DNA of 47,302 nucleotides from an uncultured OM182 clade bacterium (lineage in GTDB: Bacteria > Pseudomonadota > Gammaproteobacteria > Pseudomonadales > Azotimanducaceae), in contig CAJJAA010000033.1 of assembly GCA_905182025.1 (NCBI GenBank), positions 1 through 47,302 of the forward strand. The letters are read 5' to 3'. Within the stretch, counting starts at the first letter, position 1; each line of letters opens with the position of its first letter. This document shows positions 27,167 to 34,857 of the stretch, in pieces. Position numbers and translations under genes: made by a program. The notes below the pieces were generated by a model, which was not told where the DNA came from, made no database searches, and worked only from the letters and a program-made list of their open reading frames with translations.

Positions 27167-28607
27167 TCGGCGCAACAAACCCGCCAATCTCACGCGACAT
27201 TAGACGCGCAAACTCAATCGTTCTGTAATCACGATATGGCGCACTGACGGCTTGCAGGCCGATCGGCAATCCATCCCGCGACAAACCGGTTGGAAATACG
27301 GTACTTGGCAAATAGGCATTCACCACCATACCTGCCCAGAATATTTGTTGAAAATAGGACTGATCTTCATTGTCGACTTTCAATGTGCGACCACTCATGG
27401 CGCTATGATCATGGGGAAAAGCCGTTGTCGCCATTTGTGGACAGATTAGAATATCCCATTCATCGAAGAAGGCGCTCCACGCATGACGTGTTTGCTCACG
27501 GGTGATATTATTTCGCATCCAATCTCGATGCGATAAGACTAATGAGCGGGCGTCGACGGCCTCCATTGAATAGTCATCCGGGGCGAACTGATCAGCCACT
27601 TTTTGTGCCGCAATAACAGCGTCAGCACTCATACCGGCGGTCATGACCGAATTGAGCAGAGTCTGATAGTTCGCTTGGGCCGCCATTAAATCAATGTTGG
27701 GTCTGGCTGTATCGGAAACGGTTGCGCCGAGTTTCGATAATGTTTGACCTACCATGACGGCTCGATCAGCAATCTCACTACTGACTGGTGCTATCTCATC
27801 GGTTGCCCATATCGCCACACGAAAGTCTTTTAAGTTTGTTTTGTCCGCCCGCGGCAGCGCTAACTGCCAACCCAACGCTTCTCGTTCGGGTGGTCCTGCC
27901 ATAATACTCAGGGCGAGTTCGAGATCCTCTGCGCTTCGCGCCAGCGGACCACTCACGGCAAGGTCAACATCAGGCATATTCGGTACAAGCTCGTGGCCCT
28001 TTAAGGGCACGATACCGTAGGTGGGTTTGTGGCCAAACACACCACAAAAGTGTGCCGGGTTTCGTATTGATCCACCAATATCTGAACCCGCTTCAAGTCC
28101 TGTAAACCCAGCGGCTAAAGCCGCCGCACTGCCGCCCGATGACCCGCCTGGCGTTCTCGTGGTATCGAAGGGGTTTCCTGTCGTGCCGTAAATCGGGTTA
28201 TAGCTTTGGAAGTCTGCAAGCTCGACCGGCACGTTTGTTTTGCCTAAAAAGTGCGCGCCATGCTGCCGAAAGCGCTGTACCGCTAAGCCGTCGGTCTTAG
28301 AGACATTGCCTTCAAAACCTTTAATTCCCCAGGTCGTTGGCGTATTCGCCATGACATAGGATTCTTTGATGGTCATCGGTACCCCATGCAGTGGACCTAA
28401 ATTTGCACTGCCGGCGCTAAGCACAGCATCGGCAGTTGCAGCTCTTTCAAGTGCATCTTCAAAGGTCCTAACAACCACGGCATTGATCGCATCATCGTAT
28501 TTTTCAATGCGGTCAATATAGTGTTGGGTAAGTTCGACGGAGCTGATCTGCTTTTGTTTGATTTTTTGGGCAAGTTCTAAGGCTGATAAATAGGCAATCG
28601 ATGACAT
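27153..28607 (-). CDS. Amidase signature family amidase
   Basis: A 484-aa amidase-signature hydrolase with the Ser-cisSer-Lys triad: Lys81 in PMTIKESY, cis-Ser at 156/157 in TPGGSSGGSAAA, and nucleophile Ser180 in GSDIGGSIRNPA. The C-terminal part (FPTGLSRDGLPIGLQAV) is typical. It hydrolyses an amide to acid and ammonia. The substrate is unknown, though its place beside carnitine genes makes carnitinamide-like or acyl amides worth testing. ATG 28607 follows GAGGAG at 7 bp. That ribosome site lies in the loop of a 10-bp inverted repeat whose stem includes the AT of the start codon. Its stop lies in a 13-bp array. Confidence 0.92.
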   Translation of the reverse strand: MSSIAYLSALELAQKIKQKQISSVELTQHYIDRIEKYDDAINAVVVRTFEDALERAATADAVLSAGSANLGPLHGVPMTIKESYVMANTPTTWGIKGFEGNVSKTDGLAVQRFRQHGAHFLGKTNVPVELADFQSYNPIYGTTGNPFDTTRTPGGSSGGSAAALAAGFTGLEAGSDIGGSIRNPAHFCGVFGHKPTYGIVPLKGHELVPNMPDVDLAVSGPLARSAEDLELALSIMAGPPEREALGWQLALPRADKTNLKDFRVAIWATDEIAPVSSEIADRAVMVGQTLSKLGATVSDTARPNIDLMAAQANYQTLLNSVMTAGMSADAVIAAQKVADQFAPDDYSMEAVDARSLVLSHRDWMRNNITREQTRHAWSAFFDEWDILICPQMATTAFPHDHSAMSGRTLKVDNEDQSYFQQIFWAGMVVNAYLPSTVFPTGLSRDGLPIGLQAVSAPYRDYRTIEFARLMSREIGGFVAPSNYD

Positions 28608-28635
28608 GCTACTTCTCCTCAAGGTGAAGTAGCAT
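28606..28635 (-). promoter_or_regulatory. Inverted repeat enclosing the amidase ribosome-binding site
   Basis: ATGCTACTTC (28606-28615) and GAAGTAGCAT (28626-28635) are perfect 10-bp inverted repeats with a 10-base spacer. In the amidase mRNA the spacer contains GAGGA, the ribosome site, and the 3' arm runs into the AUG. This could be a translational control hairpin or an operator for a dimeric regulator. Confidence 0.5.
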
Positions 28636-28660
28636 TAAAGATCGAAAAAGGGGTTACTGT

Positions 28661-28764
28661 CTAGCTCGATTATTTAACTCGATTATTTAACTCGACTATT
28701 TAGCTCGACTATTTAGCTCGACCATTTAGCTCGATTGCCTAACTCGAGCATCTAGCTCGACCAT
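28661..28764 (-). repeat. 8 x 13-bp tandem array of stop-containing units downstream of the SDR gene
   Basis: Eight head-to-tail units of exactly 13 bp, plus-strand consensus YTARCTCGAYYAT, with one to four changes per unit. On the minus strand all eight contain TAG or TAA at the same place. Successive stops rotate through the three frames. The array starts about 70 nt after the SDR stop and ends 25 bp before the amidase inverted repeat. Confidence 0.9.
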
Positions 28765-28834
28765 CGAGTCACATCAATAGGACGCTGAGATCATTTCAAC
28801 AAACAACCTCTGCGCTTCTGGCCCAAATGGATCG

Positions 28835-29671
28835 TTAGAGAATATAACCATCTCCGGACGCACGCACAGTGATTTCACTGACATTCACGCCCCAAGGCTG
28901 ATTGATCACAGACACGATTTGATCAGCCAGATAACCCGGTTCTAACGCATAGTATTCAATGCTGTTTGCATCAGCGCTCTCACTCGAAAGCGTGCCTTCG
29001 GCGTGGGCTTGCATCTGCTGCATGTACCCAGGCGCATTTTGACCCAAGATGCCCACAATCGCATCGGGGTTCACAATGCCGGCACCCAAGCCCGTTGCTG
29101 GGACGCCTGTTGGTTTCACAACGGTGACTTTGATTTTGCCCTGTGACTCAACCCGTAAAGAATCAGACAAAAAGTTCACTGCTGCTTTCGTTGCGCCGTA
29201 GACACCCGCACCAACGACGGGGAAGTTACTGTAAATAGATGACAGGTTAATGATATGTCCACGGCCTTGTTCAATCATTGGATCATGGGCAGCAATAATG
29301 CCATTCATCACACCCTTAATATTGATATCAATACAACGATTCCAAGCAGGTACAGCCTCCGCGTGATCCGCATGGAATGCCAACGGCATCGTGCCAGCAT
29401 TATTTATCCATACATCAATGCGACCGTAGGTATCCAAGGCATGGCCAGCCAGTGCCTGCATTTGACCGAGATCCGTAACATCGGTCACTCGTGCGGTTGC
29501 CGCGCCACCCTTAGCAATAATATTTTCAACGGTCACATCGAGTTCCGCTGCGTTAACATCCGCGCAGACCAATTGCGCCCCCATCGCTGCCGCTTTGCTA
29601 CTCACCAACCGTCCAAAGCCACCCGCTGCGCCCGTGATGACAATCACTTTACCCTTCATGTATTCAGTCAT
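28835..29671 (-). CDS. Short-chain dehydrogenase/reductase
   Basis: A 278-aa classical SDR. The cofactor motif TGAAGGFG is at 13-20, NNAG at 90-93, the catalytic Ser at about 144-145 (NLSSIYS), and Tyr158/Lys162 in YGATK. An Asp after the second strand (CADVN) suggests NAD preference. It is complete and probably active as an alcohol dehydrogenase/ketoreductase; the substrate is unknown. It is in the minus-strand catabolic run, 99 bp after an acyl-CoA dehydrogenase gene. It is followed by an 8-unit 13-bp array that may separate it from the amidase. Confidence 0.92.
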   Translation of the reverse strand: MTEYMKGKVIVITGAAGGFGRLVSSKAAAMGAQLVCADVNAAELDVTVENIIAKGGAATARVTDVTDLGQMQALAGHALDTYGRIDVWINNAGTMPLAFHADHAEAVPAWNRCIDINIKGVMNGIIAAHDPMIEQGRGHIINLSSIYSNFPVVGAGVYGATKAAVNFLSDSLRVESQGKIKVTVVKPTGVPATGLGAGIVNPDAIVGILGQNAPGYMQQMQAHAEGTLSSESADANSIEYYALEPGYLADQIVSVINQPWGVNVSEITVRASGDGYIL

Positions 29672-29770
29672 TTTTAGCCATCCCTATTGATCAATAGTGT
29701 TTGTGTTCGGCAAGATCTACTGTTCGCTGTAAACACGTTACATCAGCAACTTCATTCATCGTGAAAATTG

Positions 29771-30943
29771 CTAAAGATAATTCGCTGCCATTTGTCGTTG
29801 CCAATAACCATCGCCGAACAACTGCTGGGAATGCATGACCCGCTTGTGGTAAATCTGCACATCATGTTCCCAGGTAAAACCAATGCCGCCGTGCAACTGA
29901 GTTGCTCTGTTAGCACAAAATTCAGCGCTGTCGGATGCATTAGATTTGGCGAAGTGAGCGGCGCGGTGGCAAGTGTCCGAATCCGCATCATAAGCCGCGG
30001 CTGCAGCATAGGTCAGAGACCGGCTTTCATCCACAGCAATCATCATATTTACGATCGGATGTTTGACCGCTTGGAAAAACCCGATGGGACGATCGAATTG
30101 TGTTCGTACTTTTGCGTACGCTGCTGTGGTCTGCAGTAGCCATTCACAACCGCCCGAAATATCAGCGGAGACTAACGTCAGTAGCGCAGGCAAGGCACCA
30201 TTCAAAACATCCTCACCACTTTCTGCAATACAGGTTGCTGTGACATCGCTGAATGACACACGTCCTTGATCACGGGTTAAGTCAACGATGCGATCATAAC
30301 TTACGTCAACACCCTCAGCATTTAGCTCGACGCAGAATAATTTCAAATGACCGGCCTCCTTCGCGCTGACGACGAGGAAGTCCACTTTCTGTATATCTTG
30401 TACGTAGTAGGCCACACCATTTAACTTGTTATTCTTAACGGTAATATCGGTTGCATCCACTTCAAGCGAACCCGACGCACCTTGAATGGCCAACGATGCA
30501 CTACTGCCTTCAACAATTTTCTTCAACCACTCAATTGCCTGTTGCGACTTGGCATCCTGCTCTGATGCTTGCCTCAGAACGAAGGTACTTTGTAGCGTCG
30601 ATGTTAATGGCGTGGGCATGGCGCCGCGGCCAATCTCTTCTGCGACAGCAACAGCCGTCACCAGACTCATACCTAAACCACCGGCAGCTTCAGGCACTGC
30701 AAGGGCGGTCCAGCCGAGCGCGACCATTTCATGCCATGCGGCAACGTCAAAACTGCCTGGACGCTCTCCACCGTGATAGGGGTCTTCGGTTCCCTTTGTG
30801 GCGGCTCTTAGTGCCAACAAGGGTTGTTTGTCTTCTATGAATTTTCTTGCTTGATCCTTCAATAGAGCCTGTTCTTCGCCAAAGCCAAAGTCTTTTGATT
30901 GTTCTTGTGAATGTTCTTGTGAATGTTCTTGTGATTGCGCCAT
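29771..30943 (-). CDS. Acyl-CoA dehydrogenase, second of a pair
   Basis: A 390-aa acyl-CoA dehydrogenase-like protein of the partner type. It has GWTALAVPEAAGGLGMSL near residue 75, RTQFDRPIGFFQAVKHPIVN in the helical C-domain, and QLHGGIGFTWEHDVQIYHKR at the end, with no Glu-Gly-Thr motif. Such proteins often pair with a catalytic acyl-CoA dehydrogenase in heterotetramers; its neighbour 23 bp upstream is the natural partner. ATG 30943 has AGGAG at 8 bp. The N-terminus begins MAQSQEHSQEHSQEQS, from a 12-bp tandem repeat inside the coding sequence, a recent low-complexity extension. Confidence 0.9.
   Translation of the reverse strand: MAQSQEHSQEHSQEQSKDFGFGEEQALLKDQARKFIEDKQPLLALRAATKGTEDPYHGGERPGSFDVAAWHEMVALGWTALAVPEAAGGLGMSLVTAVAVAEEIGRGAMPTPLTSTLQSTFVLRQASEQDAKSQQAIEWLKKIVEGSSASLAIQGASGSLEVDATDITVKNNKLNGVAYYVQDIQKVDFLVVSAKEAGHLKLFCVELNAEGVDVSYDRIVDLTRDQGRVSFSDVTATCIAESGEDVLNGALPALLTLVSADISGGCEWLLQTTAAYAKVRTQFDRPIGFFQAVKHPIVNMMIAVDESRSLTYAAAAAYDADSDTCHRAAHFAKSNASDSAEFCANRATQLHGGIGFTWEHDVQIYHKRVMHSQQLFGDGYWQRQMAANYL
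30900..30935 (-). repeat. 12-bp in-frame coding repeat in an acyl-CoA dehydrogenase N-terminus
   Basis: Three units (TGTTCTTGTGAA twice, then TGTTCTTGTGAT, plus strand) encode repeated Glu-His-Ser-Gln-like tetrapeptides just after the start codon. The period of 12 keeps the reading frame. Confidence 0.85.
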
Positions 30944-30966
30944 CTTAGCTACTCCTGCTTTTTGCT

Positions 30967-32172
30967 TTATTTAGACTTCGGTAAGCCAAGCACACGCTCG
31001 CCTAGAATATTGCGCTGAATCTCACTACTGCCGCCAGAGATCGTACCGGTATAGGTATTCATATAACCCAGCAGCCAACTGCCGTCGTTCTCCGCATTCG
31101 GGTCGCCAATATACAAGCTGGATTCCATACCAAGCATTGACAGCGCAAGCTGATGAAGTTCTTGGCCGAGCTCAGTGCCCGTCACCTTTCCCTGCAGTGG
31201 TATGCGCATAGCACCCCCATTCAATGCGTTGATGCGGGTCCGACGGGCATTTTGCGCCGCCGCCTCAGTGCGTTCATAAAGTTTGACTAACTTATCGCGC
31301 CACAGGCTGTCATCCCACATAGGCTTACCGTTTCTTGTTTTTCTTTTTGCGAGTTCAATCAATGATTCGATTGCAGCAAAGGGGGAGTTACTGCTGGCAA
31401 CTGCTCCGACACCTTGGGCTGCGCCCCGCTCGCTCGTCAGCGTCGACATCGCAACTTTCCAGCCAAGCCCCACTTCATCAATCCGCATATGATCTGCAAT
31501 GACAACATTATCTAAGAAGACTTCATTAAAACCCGCCTCGCCGGTCATCTTATGGATTGGTTTAACCGTCACTCCTTCGTGCTCCATAGGGCCGATGAAG
31601 TAGGTGATGCCGTTGTACTTGTCATTCTTATCGGTACGCGCCAACAGCAACATGTATTTGGCAAGCTGACCGAGACTGGTCCAAACCTTACTGCCGTTAA
31701 TGACCCAGTTGTCACCATCGCGAACAGCGCTAGTTTGCAAATTAACCAGATCCGAGCCTGCACCTGGCTCACTGAAACCCTGGCACCAGATATCTTCACC
31801 GGTAAAAATAGTCGGCAGATAGGTTTTCTTCTGCGCTTCCGTGCCGTGGATTAACAACGTCGGCGCTGCCATGCCTAAACCAATCCAATTGATAAAATAC
31901 GGCACATTGGCGCGCCGTACTTCTGAACTGGCGATTTGTTGCAGCCCGTCGTGGCCATGACCGCCATAGTCTCGGGACACATCCGTTGCAATCAGTTCAG
32001 CCTCAAAACACTTGGCTTGCCAGTCCACCAAATAGTTTCGGTGCGCTTGCGTCGTCACTTCATAGGCGGCCTGCGGGAGTGGCATTGCGGTTGGCGGCGG
32101 TCTATTTTCTTGCAGCCACGCTCTGCACTGTTGTCTGAATTCTTTTTGCTCAGCGGTTTCTTGTCCAGTCAT
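30967..32172 (-). CDS. Acyl-CoA dehydrogenase, first of a pair
   Basis: A 401-aa acyl-CoA dehydrogenase. It shows WCQGFSEPGAGSDLVNLQT (FAD loop), WVINGSKVWTSLGQLA, TSERGAAQGVGAVASSN, and a C-terminal TISGGSSEIQRNILGERVLGLP motif. In the last motif Gly-Gly-Ser replaces the catalytic Glu-Gly-Thr of medium-chain enzymes, so the base may be a helix-G residue such as the Glu in TSERG. ATG 32172 is chosen; a longer reading would add about 33 residues without homology. It is 23 bp from the second acyl-CoA dehydrogenase gene and likely forms a complex with its product. It heads the minus-strand catabolic run. Confidence 0.9.
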   Translation of the reverse strand: MTGQETAEQKEFRQQCRAWLQENRPPPTAMPLPQAAYEVTTQAHRNYLVDWQAKCFEAELIATDVSRDYGGHGHDGLQQIASSEVRRANVPYFINWIGLGMAAPTLLIHGTEAQKKTYLPTIFTGEDIWCQGFSEPGAGSDLVNLQTSAVRDGDNWVINGSKVWTSLGQLAKYMLLLARTDKNDKYNGITYFIGPMEHEGVTVKPIHKMTGEAGFNEVFLDNVVIADHMRIDEVGLGWKVAMSTLTSERGAAQGVGAVASSNSPFAAIESLIELAKRKTRNGKPMWDDSLWRDKLVKLYERTEAAAQNARRTRINALNGGAMRIPLQGKVTGTELGQELHQLALSMLGMESSLYIGDPNAENDGSWLLGYMNTYTGTISGGSSEIQRNILGERVLGLPKSK

Positions 32173-32310
32173 CGAGAGATCCGTTTTTATCAATTTAAGT
32201 TTGGCGTGGTTCTTTGATTGGGCGCACTTATGCGATTCGCATAATAAACCACAGTGAATGAACGGCGGCAATCTACATTTATTTGTCGAATAGGCGCTTG
32301 TTCAGCCGTT

Positions 32311-33942
32311 CTAGGGTTGAGGCAATAGACGCCCACGGGTTGGAATAACAAGGGTACCTAACTGCCGTAGTCGTTCTGTAAGGACATCGGAAAAGCGAGC
32401 ATCTGGGCGACTGCGCCGCTTTGCATCTTTAAAGGCAGTATAGAGATCACCTCCCTGCGCCATTATTTCTACCGTCGCAACATGATAAACCGCTGTAGAT
32501 TGAAGTTTGATGTCATTAACCAAAACTGACACGACTCTTTCGCCAACAGGTTTGCTCAAGTCATATTCAACACGCAAACCGGACACCTGCAGCATGCCGC
32601 GCTCAAGCGTCAAAGATTGTTCCAGCACGCGCAATATTTGTTGGCCCGTCATATCCAACTCTGCGACGCGATCAGTAAAGGGAAATGAATCAATCACATC
32701 CATCAATGGCACATCGCCTTGTGGCAAATCTTTGCGCAATGCGCCTGATGGCATAAACCCAATTTCAGCATTGGCTTCTGCACGAATGATATCCGCATAC
32801 AAATTACCTAGATCAGATTCTTCATTATAAATTCGGCTCATTCGCTGTTCAGAAAAACAGACGATTTCCTGCAGCTCAGGAAACTGTGCCTTAAAGGCCG
32901 CGAGCTTTTGCGCGACAACAGGATGAGGCGGCAGCTCATTGCTAACAACCGGTAGCAACTTGCCTTCATAGGAGGCAATTTTGCTATTGCCCTGGGTGTT
33001 TTCCAACTGCAATTGTAGAAAGCCCAGCCGCGTCCCCTGGCCATAGGTTTGCATAATTAAGGTACCGTTGTCTGGATGCACATAAGGTTCTTCGGTGCCT
33101 GAGTCGGCGTGGCCACTGAATATCACATCAATGCCCGGCACGGCTTGAGCGAGTTTTATCTCAGCCTCAATACCGCGTTGAATATCTGCGTGTGCTTCAT
33201 CATCTGTCTGCATCGGCGCGGTTTTACCTTGATGGGTCAACACAACAATCAAATCGACCTGAGGCTTTAACAAGGCAACATAGGGTTTAATCGATGCTGC
33301 CGGATCCCGCACATCCACGCCTCTTATGTGGGAGGGAATAATTGCCGTTCCAGCGTCCTGACCCATCACGCCAATCACACCGATTCGTACGCCCTGCTTT
33401 TCAAGCACGGCATAGGCCTGCGCGTAGGGCAAAGCCGAATCCGCATAAAAAAGATTCGCACCTAGCACCGGAAACGGTAATCGATCTTTCATGCGCGCAA
33501 AGGACTGCCAACCATACTCAAACTCGTGGTTACCAATCACCATGGCGTCGTAGTCCATGGTAATCATCATCTCCATAGGCACGACGCCTTGCGTTTTCTT
33601 GGACAGGACACCTGTAAAAATATCGCCGGCGTCAAACAAAAAGACTATCTCCTCTTGCTGACGAAGATCATCAACCAAGGTTGCTATGTGCGCGATGCCA
33701 CCGAGATACTCAACGTCCGGGTTCCAATAGGCTGGTATCGGATCAAAGGCGCTTTCGAAATCATTAGTGAATAACAGTGTGACTTCACGGCTCTGCGCGG
33801 CACCGGCTGAACTTACATTGGCATTGGCATTGGCATTGGTATCAACACTGGCATCCCTGTGAGAGCTAACAGCAGCACAGCCCGCCAGCAGCGCAAAGGC
33901 GACAACAATCAACAAACGATATAGCAGAGTGGCTTTTTGCAT
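32311..33942 (-). CDS. 5'-nucleotidase/metallophosphatase lipoprotein (UshA-like)
   Basis: A 543-aa two-domain metallophosphatase. The leader ends in LLAGC with Cys22 as lipidation site, so it is an envelope lipoprotein. The calcineurin-like domain has TNDFES (Asp61), DAGDIFTG, GNHEFEYG, VLTHQGK and SGHADSG. The C-terminal nucleotidase domain spans roughly 360-520 (GFMPSGALRKDLPQGD). The first and last metal motifs differ from textbook UshA (HTNDxHG, GGHSH), placing it in a divergent branch; substrates may include nucleotides or other phosphate esters. A linker after the lipobox is NANANAN, from a 6-bp repeat. ATG 33942 has AAGGG upstream. Confidence 0.88.
   Translation of the reverse strand: MQKATLLYRLLIVVAFALLAGCAAVSSHRDASVDTNANANANVSSAGAAQSREVTLLFTNDFESAFDPIPAYWNPDVEYLGGIAHIATLVDDLRQQEEIVFLFDAGDIFTGVLSKKTQGVVPMEMMITMDYDAMVIGNHEFEYGWQSFARMKDRLPFPVLGANLFYADSALPYAQAYAVLEKQGVRIGVIGVMGQDAGTAIIPSHIRGVDVRDPAASIKPYVALLKPQVDLIVVLTHQGKTAPMQTDDEAHADIQRGIEAEIKLAQAVPGIDVIFSGHADSGTEEPYVHPDNGTLIMQTYGQGTRLGFLQLQLENTQGNSKIASYEGKLLPVVSNELPPHPVVAQKLAAFKAQFPELQEIVCFSEQRMSRIYNEESDLGNLYADIIRAEANAEIGFMPSGALRKDLPQGDVPLMDVIDSFPFTDRVAELDMTGQQILRVLEQSLTLERGMLQVSGLRVEYDLSKPVGERVVSVLVNDIKLQSTAVYHVATVEIMAQGGDLYTAFKDAKRRSRPDARFSDVLTERLRQLGTLVIPTRGRLLPQP
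33816..33839 (-). repeat. 6-bp coding repeat in the lipoprotein linker
   Basis: Four tandem CATTGG units on the plus strand encode the Asn-Ala repeats in the linker that follows the lipidated Cys of the nucleotidase. The period keeps frame and the product is an unstructured tether. Confidence 0.8.
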
Positions 33943-34010
33943 AGATAACCCTTGGATAGTTTTTTAATAAATTATTTTCGCAAGCAATGGGTCAAACGGA
34001 AACACCGTCA

Positions 34011-34814
34011 TTAAATCAACGACTTATATTGCTTATGCAATAGATAACCCGCCCAAACTAAAGCCGTCAACATGACGAGCTCGCCGGTTGTTTCGATCGC
34101 ACTGGCGATACTTTCGTGCTGTTGCATTCGGCCGGTCCAAGTTAACAAATTGTGCCAGTCGTGGCCGCCGATCTCTTTACCTGTACCGCCACCGACCAAC
34201 ATCAGAGCCTGAGCTTTCGCATCATAAATATAGGGTGCTAAATCCATAAAACTATAACCTAGCCACCAGCAGGCGACAGCGGCGGCGAAGGTGTTTTTAT
34301 ACTTATAAACGAAAGCGAGCATTAAGGCAGCGGGCACAAGAAGTTGAAACAAAGAACCACCCAGCACTGTCATAAATCGACCAAAGGGCATAAACAACAC
34401 GTGTCCCGCCTCATGAAAAACGAGCGTAGCACTGCCGACGAAGGACGAATAAAAACCAATTTCCGCAAACAACCCTGTGGTGATTCGAAAATTAGTTTGA
34501 ATTAAAAACCACCCCCATATCGCCATACCTGTGAGTAGCGCGCAACGAACGGCTAATTCATGCTTTTTAACCGGCACTTGGTTAAACAGCCAGTGTGAAT
34601 GCATGTGTGTAACAAACGAATTTCCCCTTGAAGGACTGCCTGTATTTTTCGAGGTTCGTTGGTTATTGGCTCGTGATGATTTTTCGCTAACTGTTTTTGG
34701 AACACGTAGCTGCGCTTTGAGCCACTTCGCATAATAGATACCGCAGGCGGCACATTGATCAGAGGCGCCTGAGTCATTCGCAGCATCACACTGTGGACAG
34801 TTCTTATAGTGCAA
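34011..34814 (-). CDS. Zinc-ribbon and HEXXH membrane protein (M50-like)
   Basis: A 267-aa protein with an N-terminal zinc ribbon (CPQC at 6-9, CAAC at 21-24), a basic Ser/Asn-rich linker, and a membrane domain of about five helices. HEAGH is at 134-138 inside the helix FVGSATLVFHEAGHVLF, as in site-2/M50 metalloproteases. Later HDWHNLL offers further His. Whether it is a protease or only shares the fold is unclear. The start is TTG at 34814, supported by AGGA at 7 bp and by the zinc ribbon beginning immediately after; no ATG fits. It lies 43 bp after the alpha/beta-hydrolase gene on the same strand. Confidence 0.78.
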   Translation of the reverse strand: MHYKNCPQCDAANDSGASDQCAACGIYYAKWLKAQLRVPKTVSEKSSRANNQRTSKNTGSPSRGNSFVTHMHSHWLFNQVPVKKHELAVRCALLTGMAIWGWFLIQTNFRITTGLFAEIGFYSSFVGSATLVFHEAGHVLFMPFGRFMTVLGGSLFQLLVPAALMLAFVYKYKNTFAAAVACWWLGYSFMDLAPYIYDAKAQALMLVGGGTGKEIGGHDWHNLLTWTGRMQQHESIASAIETTGELVMLTALVWAGYLLHKQYKSLI

Positions 34815-34857
34815 AGGCAGGTCCTATTCCCAAGCGAGTTTTACGAAAAAGAAGCCG

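Noticed and set aside
28661..28764. Possible CRISPR array
   Set aside because: Units are 13 bp and contiguous, with no spacers and no cas genes.
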